Source: Protonemura montana (Eukaryota > Arthropoda > Insecta > Plecoptera > Nemouridae). Taken from it: a stretch of 64,000 nt of DNA. A model generated the notes under the pieces. That model saw nothing but the letters and a program-made list of their open reading frames with translations. It was not told the origin of the DNA and did no database searches. The position numbers and the translations under genes are program-made. How positions within the stretch are numbered: position 1 is the stretch's first letter; every line of letters begins with the position of its first letter. This document shows positions 1 to 10,874 of this stretch, one piece after another. The stretch lies in the NCBI GenBank assembly GCA_947568835.1, contig OX387612.1:10418001-10482000 (forward strand). Reading direction: 5' to 3'.

Positions 1-218
1 GTGAATTAACCTGTGCATTTTGATGCAATCGAACTCAATATCAAGACCTTGTTAATATCAGTATCGAGACCTTGGTTGGCTTCATTATGGATACCAGCAA
101 TGTTTTTGAAACTCGCTCATCCTGCAACGCGATAACGAGCGTTTGGCGTAGCCCTAGTTTTTACTTGATTTTTTTTATCAACGAAGCGTGCGGAGCCAAA
201 ATGCACAGGTTAATTCAC
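1..218. repeat. Inverted-repeat junction at the window edge
   Basis: The first 24 bases reappear as their reverse complement at about 195-218. The sequence 1-33 is the reverse complement of part of the satellite unit that follows. The satellite is therefore flanked by an inverted copy of itself around an unrelated 160-base centre. No coding potential is seen. Confidence 0.75.
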
Positions 219-1190
219 ATTTCATAATGTTGGGGAGTAATAGCATTATACCTTCAGGCTATTATCAGATTACTCCCCTGCATTGTTTTGTACACACCCT
301 GTAGTGCATCTAGTTCGATTGCATCAAAATGCACAGGTAAGTTCACATTTCATAATGTTGGGGAGTAATAGCATTATACCTTCAGGCTATTATCAGATTA
401 CTCCCCTGCATTTGCTTTGTACACACCCTGTAGTGCATCTAGTTCGATTGCATCAAAATGCACAGGTAAGTTCACATTTCATAATGTTGGGGAGTAATAG
501 CATTATACCTTCAGGCTATTATCAGATTACTCCCCTGCATTGTTTTGTACACACCCTGTAGTGCATCTAGTTCGATTGCATCAAAATGCACAGGTAAGTT
601 CACATTTCATAATGTTGGGGAGTAATAGCATTATACCTTCAGGCTATTATCAGATTACTCCCCTGCATTTGCTTTGTACACACCCTGTAGTGCATCTAGT
701 TCGATTGCATCAAAATGCACAGGTAAGTTCACATTTCATTATGTTGGGGAGTAATAGCATTATACCTTCAGGCTATTATCAGATTACTCCCCTGCATTGT
801 TTTGTACACACCCTGTAGTGCATCTAGTTCGATTGCATCAAAATGCACAGGTAAGTTCACATTTCATTATGTTGGGGAGTAATAGCATTATACCTTCAGG
901 CTATTATCAGATTACTCCCCTGCATTGTTTTGTACACACCCTGTAGTGCATCTAGTTCGATTGCATCAAAATGCACAGGTAAGTTCACATTTCATTATGT
1001 TGGGGAGTAATAGCATTATACCTTCAGGCTATTATCAGATTACTCCCCTGCATTGTTTTGTACACACCCTGTAGTGCATCTAGTTCGATTGCATCAAAAT
1101 GCACAGGTAAGTTCACATTTCATTATGTTGGGGAGTAATAGCATTATACCTTCAGGCTATTATCAGATTACTCCCCTGCATTTGCTTTAA
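219..1190 (+). repeat. 128-bp tandem satellite with internal hairpin, about 8 units
   Basis: Units of 128-129 bases repeat from about 219 to 1190 with very few differences. Each carries a 10-bp inverted repeat (GGGGAGTAAT / ATTACTCCCC) around a 27-base loop, so each unit can form a hairpin. Two sub-variants alternate early on (cattgttttg versus catttgcttt), which suggests a dimeric higher-order unit of 257 bases. The open frames across it arise from repetition and are not genes. Confidence 0.9.
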
Positions 1191-1404
1191 GACACCCTGT
1201 ACCCTGCAGGTGATGCTTTTGTTTTGGGAGTAATATTATTTCACTGTTTTTGTTTTACTGGTACAGTACAAATAATATGTTCTCAAACGCTAGGTTTTCT
1301 CAGCCAGTAATCTCATTACAATTCTTGTTTACTGGCTAGTAATCATATTATGAACTGAGATTACTGGGGGTAATAATATTATGGCAGTACGAATATTCTG
1401 TTAC
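1191..1404. other. AT-rich spacer with decayed satellite pieces
   Basis: Several short stretches resemble the hairpin stem of the preceding satellite (gggagtaat, agattactggggg). This looks like decayed satellite or parent element. No gene is visible. Confidence 0.4.
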
Positions 1405-1560
1405 ACCGGCACTGGGTTTCCTCTTCTTCTTTCTAGCCAAGGTTAGGTTTATCCTCATCATCATCGTCATCCACTCATCCACCAACGCTATTAGACCAGT
1501 TCCACATGGCCCGTTGTCAAAACAGTGCGTCGTTAAACACCACGAAACAAACAAACAAAA
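1405..1560 (+). repeat. SINE 3' tail fragment
   Basis: The stretch from the TCATCATC run through 'ggcccgttgtcaaa' and 'gtgcgtcgttaaacac' matches the 3' tail of the 5S-headed SINE at 10260-10365 and another fragment at 6470-6590. Only the tail is present, without the 5S head. It lies just downstream of the UGT exon. Confidence 0.6.
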
Positions 1561-1651
1561 ATAATCACCAACGTAGCTGTTGGACTATGTCTGTTTAGGG
1601 AAATGTGTGGATTTTTTTGTGAAACTTTCAACGCCGTTCATCAATACGCAC

Positions 1652-2269
1652 CTGTCGGTAAAAGTAGGAACTAGCTGTCACCAAGGCATTGTGAGCCCTC
1701 TCGAAGATTCCCATCCTGTGAGTATACGGCAGGAAGAAGCTCGGCATGTAAGACGGCGAAATAACGTTCCCCACCATCATCTCGGCCCACGGCGGACTGC
1801 TGAAAGCAGTTACCGCCACTATCGGCGGGCGCCCGAACTTGTCCACAATCCCCCAATAACACTCAAGCACAACGACCTCTATCAGCACCAAATCAAACTT
1901 AGTCTCGAGGGCGAGCAGTTGTTTCAAGCCTTCAGAAGCCATCCCCTGTTCGCACATATATTCACCAAATTCAGATATGAATTTAATGCTGTTCAAAGCC
2001 GTTGCTTCGGTCAGCTCCTCGTAGTTCGTGTCGTCGTGTTGGTAGGCGTCTTCGATGAGGATTTGCGTGACGTTCTGTGCCGGATCTTTGTCCACGTCGG
2101 GGCTGAGTACCGTCACGTGGTGGCCTCTGGTGGCGAGAGCGTTGACGAGTACCCGATTCCAGATGTGATGGCTATGTGAAGGGGTTGTAAGCAAGGCGAG
2201 GATGTTGGCGGAGTCGACGACGACGATACTGGTAGCTGCCAGAAGGCACCAGAACGCGAGGGTGTTCTT
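1652..2269 (-). CDS. UDP-glycosyltransferase, N-terminal exon (partial gene)
   Basis: This exon encodes about 206 residues of the N-terminal, acceptor-binding half of an insect UDP-glycosyltransferase, an ER membrane enzyme that conjugates sugar to toxins and metabolites. It reads from a hydrophobic leader (LAFWCLLAATSIVVV) into ANILALLTTPSHSHH, the usual mature N-terminus, then RGHHVTVLSPD and later FDLVLIEVV. It is bounded by an acceptor at 2270 (tttcag) and a donor at 1651 (GTGCGT). The start codon exon is not found. The UDP-sugar-binding half with the UGT signature is absent, so the remaining exons lie beyond the left edge or are lost. The frame is open throughout. It lies about 2.9 kb downstream of a P450 on the same strand. 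Confidence 0.85.
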
Positions 2270-2837
2270 CTGAAAGATTATTTAAAAACAAGGCGCATCT
2301 TATTTATTTAAAAAGTATTTCTAAACATTGTACAAATTTCTAGTCTTACAGCACCTCGAAGACATTTATTTCTAGAGTAAACATAATAGTGTAAAACATT
2401 GATTTGTGGGATAAACTTACATTTCTGATTTTTAAATAGTCAGAACAAGAAAACATGCTTGAAGGTTTTTTTGTCGATTCTACACCTAATTTATTTTATT
2501 TACTTATTAATTTCAATTAAGTACAAATATTGCGATATTTCAATGGTGTCAACTAGACGATTAGAAAACAAGCTATTAATAAAAACTTTGTTATCCAGGC
2601 GACAAGATTAATCGGCTGATATAATACGTAAATACCTTTTAAATCCTTGACCATCCATTTTAATAAAAGGTTTTCTCTAGGATCTATGATCAATAGATCT
2701 ATGATCAATGATCTCTATTTGTCTCAAATAACAAATTTTAGAAATAAATCCACGTGTATCAACCAGATTTCTTCTTTAATCTCCAATTGTATGCAGTTAA
2801 GTGGTTGATAAATAAAGCGAATAAAGTTAATGTAATA
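2270..2837. other. AT-rich non-coding spacer
   Basis: This is low-complexity AT-rich sequence upstream of the UGT exon. The missing first UGT exon could be here, but no start codon followed by a convincing donor was found. A short 'gatctatgatcaat' duplication sits at about 2680-2710. Confidence 0.4.
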
Positions 2838-3090
2838 ACTTTCATCCCTCCGACCTCTCTCCCGAACAGAAATGGTTATGTGTGTGATGGCCACCAATCC
2901 AATACCCGACACAGCGCAGTGTTGCTTAACTTTCATCCCTCCAACCTCTCTCCCGAACAGAAATGGTTATGTGTGTAATGGCCACCAATCCAATACCTGA
3001 CACAGCGCAGTGTTGCTTAACTTCGGCTACCTCACAAGAACCTGTGTTTCCAGTATACCCAACCATTTGGTCCGTTCTAATTAAAAAGTG
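2838..3090 (-). repeat. 5S-rRNA-derived SINE, two head units
   Basis: Read on the minus strand, the stretch near 3060 gives GGAAACACAGGTTCTTGTGA followed by GAAGTTAAGCAAC, the internal control region of 5S rRNA. The 91-base head repeats about twice and then runs into a diverged body. It is the smallest of four loci in the window. Confidence 0.75.
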
Positions 3091-3394
3091 GATAGAAACT
3101 CACCATGCTCTGCTTGTAGCCTCGCGGCAGGCTCGACTGAGCCAGTGTCGGATAAGAGAGAGCAGCTGATGTGGTTATGTAACTCATACAACGTTAATTG
3201 GTTCGAAAGGTCATTTTTTTACTACGTTACGATTGCGGCTCAAACTTGACTGGCTTTATTAAACGAGATAAACCTGCCACTGAATTGTATTATTAAGAGT
3301 GCTCTGAGTTTTTAAAACACATCAACAACGAGGGAATCAGCTGTCGCCACTAAATGAACCACCATCTTAAACAAGAGGGACGAAGCATAACAAT

Positions 3395-4395
3395 TAATGT
3401 GCTAACCTTACCAAGCTTAGAAGGGAGGAGGGGAAACTCGGTGCTGGCACGTAGCCTACTTCTGTCGAAGAGCACCAAGGGGATCAATTGATTAACGTAC
3501 CTTTCAAAGGACGGTACAACTCGAACAACAGGATTCCTCCACAAATCGATGCTGTCGAGAGGTTGATAAGCAAGGCGAGTGAAGTTGCTGTATTAACTTT
3601 CATCCCTTCAACCTCTCTCCCGAACAGAACTGGTCATGTGTATGATGGTCACCCATCCAGTACCTGACCCAGCGTAGTGTTGCTTAACTTTCATCCCTCC
3701 AACCTCTCTCCCGAACAGAACTGGTCATGTGTATGATGGTCACTCATCCAGTACCTGACCCAGCGTAGTGTTGCTTAACTTTCATCCCTCCAACCTCTCT
3801 CCCGAACAGAACTGGTCATGTGTATGATGGTCACCCATCCAATACCTGACCTAGCGCAGTGTTGCTTAACTTTCATCCCTCCAACCTCTCTCCCGAACAG
3901 AACTGGTCATGTGTATGATGGTCACCCATCCAATACCTGACCCAGCGCAGTGTTGCTTAACTTTCATCCCTCCAACCTCTCTCCCGAACAGAACTGGTCA
4001 TGTGTATGATGGTCACCCATCCAGTACCTGACCCAGCGTAGTGTTGCTTAACTTTCATCCCTCCAACCTCTCTCCCGAACAGAACTGGTCATGTATATGA
4101 TGGTCACCCATCCAGTACCTGACCCAGCGTAGTGTTGCTCAACTTTCATCCCTCCAACCTCTCTCCCGAACAGAACTGGTCATGTGTATGATGGTCACCC
4201 ATCCAATACCTGACCCAGCGCAATGTTGCTTAACTTTCATCCCTCCAACCTCTCTCCCGAACAGAACTGGTCATGTGTATGATGGTCACCCATCCAATAC
4301 CCGACTCAGCGCAGTGTTGCTTAACTTCGGTGATCTCACGAGAACCGGTGTTTCCAACACGCCAAACCGTTCGGTTGCACTAGAGAGACCAAGTG
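3395..4395 (-). repeat. 5S-rRNA-derived SINE with about 8 tandem head units
   Basis: The minus strand starts at 4395 with a 5S-like 5' part (ACACCGGTTCTCGTGAGATC, then ACCGAAGTTAAGCA). It then repeats a 91-base unit containing TATTGGATGGGTGACCA about eight times. It ends in a non-5S body at 3395-3593 that is shared with the loci at 10087 and 48270 and includes 'ggaggaatcctgttgttcga'. The 5S-like segment covers the Pol III internal promoter. This is a SINE3-type element with amplified heads, and the open frames in it are repeat artefacts. Confidence 0.85.
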
Positions 4396-4799
4396 ATTAG
4401 TGCAGGGAATGTTCTGATCTACAAAACTCAGCAATATGTGCACATGGAAATGCACCCTTGCATCATTCTGCCGGAACTAGCCGGTCCCAACGTACAAAAT
4501 CGTGAGGTCGCATCAAACAAATACCTTTTGTAAAAATAACTAACACATTTTGGTACGCTTCTAGTTTTTATACCGTAAAGACATCTGATCCGATTTTAGC
4601 AATTTTTTAAACTTTTATTTGAAGTGGCAGTTTTTGGCAGTCATGGCGACTTCCAACTGTAAACAGTGAATTTAACTGCTTTTGTACGGAATGCGCTCAA
4701 ATCATAGCCGAAGAATTGATTAAAAACAGATTTAATTTTGCATTGTTTTATAGCAAGACATTTTTAAATATACCTAAGATTTTGAAAGTTGCATTAAAA

Positions 4800-5035
4800 A
4801 AATAAACTGAACATGATGGTTTTTAGACTCATGTCTACTTGATTTATCCTTAGCACTAGTTTTAAGAAAAACTATTTGAACTGGGTTTTGAATGCTAAGC
4901 AAAGGACAACTAAAATTTCCCTAACAGGGATCAATTTTACAGGGAACAGGGAACAGGGGAATGTTAGTTGTCTTTTACTGAGCATTCAAAACCCATTTCA
5001 AATAGTTTTTCTTAAAACTAAACATCTAAGTGTAT
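4800..5035. mobile_element. Foldback MITE-like element
   Basis: The stretch 4858-4912 is an imperfect inverted repeat of about 4970-5028. The arms are roughly 55 bases with few mismatches and share 'aagaaaaactatttgaa'. The preceding block (gactcatgtctacttgattt) recurs at 62755-62830, which supports a dispersed family. There is no coding capacity. Confidence 0.65.
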
Positions 5036-5138
5036 TTAATTCTTTAAGAAAAAAACATGTCTAGCCTATCTAAATTTCCTCTTTTTGGCCTACAATAATA
5101 CTTCACCACCCCATCCCAGCATCACTGAAAAAGCTTGA

Positions 5139-8100
5139 CTAGCCCCTAGAGGTGACGGTGAGTTGCATTCCACCTTTAGGCGACATAAGAACAGCCATGG
5201 GGTCCAGGACCAGAGGGATCGGCGTCGTCGGTGCCACATCGAACACAAAGTTCCTCAGAAGAGTGACAAGACCGACCTTGACTTGCATCAGCCCAAAACG
5301 TGAACCTGCAACAAAACAGACATTCATTTAACAGAGAGCAGTCAGATGAGTGGAGGCCCAATTTAATTATCAGATAAAAGAAAACAAAATTATTATTTTC
5401 TGTCCGTGTATTCGCTGAATTAGCAAGAATAGAATTTTCAGGCCACCTTAACAAATTCAAAACCTTGCTCTTTAACGTTCGTCGTAGCTATCAAGCGAAA
5501 TCAAAATTAACTTTCGAAAAACTATTTTGTTTCACGACTCTTAATTCTATTAACGATATTGCGTAAGGTTTCTACCAAACCTAAAATACTTCTATAATAC
5601 AAGCTGACGAACGAATAACACTCTCACCGATGCAGTTTCTAGGCCCGAGTCCAAACGGTAGGTACACATAGGGGTTTCTCTTGGTCCGCGCCTCTTTTGT
5701 GAACCGCTCCGGGTCGAACCGGTCCGGTTCCGGGTAGAACTGCGGATCTTGGTGCAGCGCGTAGACAGATATCATGACCTGGATGCCTGCTTCAATGCGC
5801 AGCTCGCTGCCCGCGAGAGTGTGCGCAGTGTTGCATTCACGGTTCAAGAACGTCAACGGTGGGTATTTGCGCAGCGTTTCTGAAATGTGTTTTCTTTGGT
5901 GAGGCAGTGAGTTAGTTGAATTGCTTGTCCTGAAGGGGGGGGGGGGGGAGGTGGGTTACAGAAGGGGCGTCTGCATTTGAAGCAAACGAATGGCCACTTA
6001 TAACAGCTTAACAGTGTTTTTAGCCTAAAAACAACTAAAGCAATCAAAAGTTATCGAGAAAACAGAGCTTTTCAAAGCTAAGTGTAGCTTTTCAAACCGG
6101 GAAATGGCTTTTCTGGGATGTTTTATACTAAACATATTTTTATTTTTATAATTTATTAATATTTTAGACATATTTTCGTTGGTTCTGACGCTTCCTGACT
6201 GATTCTAGAATCTCAAGAGAAGTTATTGGTACAAGTAACAAGTACTCTCGTTAGTACGTTTTATGCTGTGCAAAGCACACGTCTCATCATGTGGTCGTCC
6301 GGTTTTTTGTGGGACCTCGGTAACAATGATATCTGACATCAAGTCAAAAACAAGGCTTACACAGATCGTCCAGCCTAAGTAGCAATTACGACGCTAAATC
6401 ATGGTGTACGGAAGCCCCACAAAGTCGTAAGCCATTCACCGGTGGCACGTGCCGGTGACGTTCTGGCGGCGGATTTCCCGTCCTCCCTTCTAGGCTAGGT
6501 TAGGTTCATCATCATACACTCATTGACCGACATCATTAGACTAGTGCCTCAGGGCCCGTTGTCAAACACAGTGCGTCGTTAAACACTTTAAAATCAATCA
6601 AATGACCAAACATATATTTTGTTGCACTAGAAGAGCTTACCTGAGACGACCATGTGTAGATACTCCATGCCGTCCATTGCTTCGTAAGTGAGGTTTTTGC
6701 CAGGAAGACGGGCGAGTGCGTCGTCGATCTCCTGGTGGAGGCGTTTCTGTATGTCAGGGTTCAAGGCCAACTCGTAGAGGGCGAATGTCATTGTTGTCGA
6801 CGATGTTTCGAAACCAGCCACGTAGAAGACAAACGCTTGCGCAGTGACGTCTTTCATGGTGATCTTGTGCAAAGATTCTGTCAAGGAAACAATTATTCAG
6901 CTCAGTTTTTTGTTAAGGTTATTAAGTTTTAGCGGATCCAATTAGTGCCAAGAAATTACCAGTTTCTTAATCGGTAAGACCTCTTGTGGGTTAAGACCAA
7001 TTTTGTAGAAAGAATAAAACTTTGAAACAAAACTATTCTTTTGTATAATTTCTTCGCTTGCCAAAATATAGCCCCAAAAATTCGCTTTTTACCCAAGTTA
7101 AGAACGAAGTAAACGTATTTCCAAGAATAAAATGCCTGTTGTGTCAAAACTAAATGTATGCTCGATTAATTTCCCTCTGACCTTAAAATAAGGTTTATAA
7201 TATGTCTGGAAAGTTTGGTATGTTTCCCGACTTTTTCAATCTCATTTTGTGACCTTGGACTCCCCTATAATCTCAAATACCTGGATAGAGCATAGGATCC
7301 ATCCAGCTGATCTCAAATAACCTGGATAGAGCATAGGCTTCAGCCAGCTGATCTCAAGTAACCTGGATAGAGCATAGGATCCAGTCAGCTGATCTCAAAT
7401 AACCTGGATAGAGCATAGGATCCAGCCAGCTGATCTCAAATAACCTGGATAGAGCATAGGATCCAACCAGCTGATCTCAAATAACCTGCATAGAGCATAG
7501 GATCCAGCTAGCTGATCAAAATTTAAGCCAGGCAATTCATTGTTAGCTCAGGGATATACAAAATGTAAGTAAAATAAACAAAAGGGTAAAAAGTTGCAAA
7601 GATCTATCCCTTGTAATGGACGAGATTTAAACCGTTGTGCAATATTTAATACATACTTGTAATGATCGAAACTGTCGAAGGTTGGATAAGTAAACAAAAG
7701 CAAATCTGTCAGCATGATAAAGCGAACTCGCTAAGCTCTAGGCAGTGGAAAGCAACAAGCTACACCCACCTTTTTCCCAGTTCTCGTCGTTCTCCACAAA
7801 TCCATCGTTTTTCAGCTGAATCATCATTTGCATCAAATCGTTTCTCTTCTCGCCGGTTTTTTCACGATGTTCCACCGTGTCCTTCACAACCCGAGTGAAA
7901 AACGCCGTCACCCCCCGCGGAGTGGTACCTATTTGTAGAAAACGCTCCAATTGCGGTGCAAAAAACGTCAACGCCAACCCTAAATTACCAATGAGTCCAC
8001 GTTGAAAAAAAGCTCGGCCTTGTTTACGAAATTCAGCTTCTGGATCTGTCAAACAATTGCAGTCGATACCGAAGGCTACCGAAGCAATGACGTCGGTACT

Positions 8101-9154
8101 AAATCTTGCCAACAAATCATTGACTTCGATGACATTGTTCTTGGCGATGATGTCGTCGATGCATGTCTTGAGTTTGTCGCCGACTGAGCTGAGAGTGTGG
8201 AACATCATCTTCATCTTGCCGGAAGTGAAGGTGGGTGTCAGTTTCGATCGAATGAACTTCCACTTTTTCCCGCCCATCGTGAATAGGTTCGCCGTTAGAG
8301 GGTCGCGGTCTTCGTCGTGGAAGATTCCACGGTCTTGGAAGATGTGTGCATCTTTCACGAACACCTGCAATTGTAATTAAACTTGATTGCTGATTTGTTT
8401 AACATCGTTTACAAGAAACAAATTATAGGTATATTTGATAGTGAATCACATTTGGTATTTGTATCTTAAGTTACTTAAAACTAAAACTAATATACACAAA
8501 GATAAGTATCAACAAAACAAAAAAGGTAAATCTTAAAACTAGAGTTATTGTCAAAGAATAAAAATCGTCTATTTTTTCTATTGGGTTGACCAAGAGAGAT
8601 TCTATTAGGTGATTTTTTAAAGTGTTAAAATTTGCTAACTACAATAAATAAGCTAATTCGTCATTACATTCCATTCTGGTTTATTGTCGAAATTTATATG
8701 GCAACCAGATAATTTGCATTTAAGTAATTTAAACTATTTTTATATGAGCTGCCATTTGTCTGATAAATACTCATAGACTGGTCAATCGAGTCAAACTTAT
8801 CAATAGAGCTGGTCAAATCTTAATACCAGTTTATTAAATGTGCGTTATACAAATGTTTACCTGTTTAATGAGATCGAGGTCTCGCAAAAGTAGAGTAGGT
8901 TTGAAAAGCTGGTAGACACCGCCGAGCTTTTCCCCCTCGAGGGCGTTGTGCAATTCCTGGATAGTTTTTCCAAACGGCTTGCGCATCAAATAAACGTCGC
9001 CGAAATTTCCGAAAGGAAATTTCGGTTTTACAAACTTGATGCCATTTCTTGACCAATAGGAGAAGAGATAGTTTATGTAAAAGAAGCCAACTGTCACTAA
9101 AGTGAACGTTAAGACAACCGCGTCGATGAACAATGACGACGATAAGAGAGCCAT
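5139..9154 (-). CDS. Cytochrome P450, CYP6-like (complete, five exons)
   Basis: This is a heme monooxygenase of the ER membrane, CYP3 clan and most like CYP6, a family that oxidises insecticides and plant toxins. Exons are 9154-8861, 8364-7770, 6877-6641, 5879-5628 and 5305-5139. All junctions keep frame and give 514 residues, the usual length. Visible features are an N-terminal membrane helix ([15 protein letters not shown]), helix-C WKFIR, the I-helix oxygen-binding motif AGFETSS, ExxR in [14 protein letters not shown], and the heme loop [11 protein letters not shown] with its cysteine ligand. The fourth intron falls within the heme-loop CIG, so splicing is needed to complete that motif. 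The start ATG at 9154 directly precedes the anchor helix. There is no stop or frameshift, so it is probably functional. Introns carry a 41-bp minisatellite and a SINE tail. Confidence 0.95.
6385..6600 (+). repeat. SINE 3' portion within a P450 intron
   Basis: This segment contains 'ggttcatcatcatacactca', 'gggcccgttgtcaaacacag' and 'gcgtcgttaaacac', the same tail as at 1405 and 10260. The upstream half is diverged. It lies between P450 exons 3 and 4, on the opposite strand. Confidence 0.6.
7270..7517 (+). repeat. 41-bp minisatellite in a P450 intron, about 6 units
   Basis: The unit 'ctggatagagcataggatcc' followed by 'agccagctgatctcaaataa' recurs every 41 bases about six times with small changes. 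It lies between P450 exons 2 and 3. No function is visible. Confidence 0.85.
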
Positions 9155-9404
9155 GTTGGTTGAAGCAACGAATGACGGTTATAAACTGAGGAATAGGAAT
9201 CGTTGCGTCCAGCTGTTGCATTACATAATAATCTGTCAGATGCTTGATGATTGTTTGGAAAAAAAGTCTTGAATGTTATCGTGTCATGCTTTTATTTGTT
9301 CTATTCCGCTCGTAAAAATTGTGCTGAGTCACGTTGCGGTAATCATTTCAATTATCGACGCTACTTTATGTTAATTCTATGCGCTTGGAGGAGGAGGGGC
9401 AAAA

Positions 9405-10375
9405 GCGTGGAGTGTTGGAAACACTGGTTCTCGTAAAATCGCCGAAGTTCAGCAACACTGCGATGAGTCAGGTGTTGGATGGGTGACCATCATACACATG
9501 ACCAGTTCTGTTCGGGAGAGAGGTTGGAGGGATGAAATTTAAGCAACACTGCGCTGGGTCAGGTATTGGATGGGTGACCATCATACACATGACCAGTTCT
9601 GTTCGGGAGAAAGGTTGGAGGGATGAAAGTTAAGCAACAATGCGCTGGGTCGGGTATTGGATGGATGACCATCATACACATGACCAGTTCTGTTCGGGAG
9701 AAAGGTTGGAGGGATAAAAGTTAAGCAACAATGCGCTGGGTCGGGTATTGGATGGGTGACCATCATACACATGACCAGTTCTGTTCGGGAGAGAGGTTGG
9801 AGGGATGAAAGTTAAGCAACACTGCGCTGGGTCAGGTATTGGATGGGTGAACATCATACACATGACTAGTTCTGTTCGGGAGAGAGGTTGGAGGTATGAA
9901 AGTTAAGCAACACTGCGCTGGGTCAGGTATTGGATGGGTGACCATCATACACATGACCAGTTCTGTTCAGGAGAGAGGTTGGAGGGATGAAAGTTAAGCA
10001 ACACTGCGCTGGGTCAGGTATTGGATGGGTGACCATCATACACATGACCAGTTCTGTTCGGGAGAGAGGTTGGAGGGATGAAAGTTTGTTTAAGCAACTT
10101 CACTCGTCTTCCTGATCAACCTCTCGACAGCATGGATTTGTGGAGGAATCCTGTTATTCACGTTGTACCGTCCTTCGGAAGGGACGTTAAGCCGATGATC
10201 CCCTTGGTACTCGTTGGCAGAAGTACAAGCTACGTTCCGGAACCGGATTTTCACTTCTTCTTTCCAGACTAAGCCAGGTTCATCATCATCCTCATCATCA
10301 TCCACTCATTCTCCGACACTAAAAGACTAGTGCCACACGGCCCGTTGTCAAACATGTGCCATTAATAACAAAAAA
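9405..10375 (+). repeat. 5S-rRNA-derived SINE with about 7 head units, body and tail
   Basis: This is the most complete copy. The 5' end at 9405-9440 resembles 5S rRNA (GGAAACACTGGTTCTCGT, then GAAGTTCAGCAACACTGCG). About seven 91-base units with GTTAAGCAACACTGCGCTG and ATTGGATGGGTGACC run to 10086. The body at 10087-10260 includes CCTTCGGAAGGGACGTTAAG, a string resembling conserved central domains of animal SINEs. The tail at 10260-10365 carries a TCATCATC run and ends 'ggcccgttgtcaaacatgtg'. It separates the P450 from the gustatory receptor. Confidence 0.85.
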
Positions 10376-10619
10376 ATGTTTTATATTAAAAGTGTAAAAA
10401 CGGTGACTAAAATTATACTTAAATTTATTGTAATTAAATTATTTTTATTTTCAAATTCAGGCGATCAGAAGGATGAAGAAGAGGATCAAGAAGACTCTTG
10501 GTAAAATTAGGTGCTGGCACACGCGTGAGAACCAAGTAAACATTTAATTGATCTCGTTTTATCCGTTCTTTTATACAAATTTGACATGGACATAAACATG
10601 GGAAAATTTGATGTGAAAC

Positions 10620-10710
10620 AATGACCAAAATCATATACATATTTCATATATATATATATATATATTTAAGAGAATCACATATCTCATTTAGAGAGAGAGA
10701 GAGAGATATC
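10620..10710. repeat. (AT)n and (GA)n microsatellites
   Basis: A run of about 20 bases of alternating TA is followed by a GAGA run, just downstream of the gustatory receptor. These are simple repeats only. Confidence 0.8.
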
Positions 10711-10874
10711 TATACTTTATCTTGCCAATTAGCACTTGATTTAAGTAGTTTTATTAAATAATTAATGTGTACATCAATCAACATGTCATATTTCACCATT
10801 TTTGTACATAATATAAAATTAAATAAACATAAATAATTTGAATTACATTTAAGCCGTTTTAATCAACTTTCTTT

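Noticed and set aside
283..818. Two identical 92-codon open frames
   Set aside because: They are read-throughs of the 128-bp satellite, identical because the repeat is. There is no gene context.
1580..2179. 199-codon open frame on the plus strand
   Set aside because: It is antisense to the UGT exon, which has clear family motifs. The plus frame matches nothing.
7270..7517. Possible CRISPR array (regular repeats)
   Set aside because: The repeats are contiguous with no unique spacers, in a eukaryotic intron. The same holds for the other arrays.
9581..9863. 63-codon open frames repeated in the 5S arrays
   Set aside because: They follow the 91-base SINE head repeat in rotating frames and are not genes.
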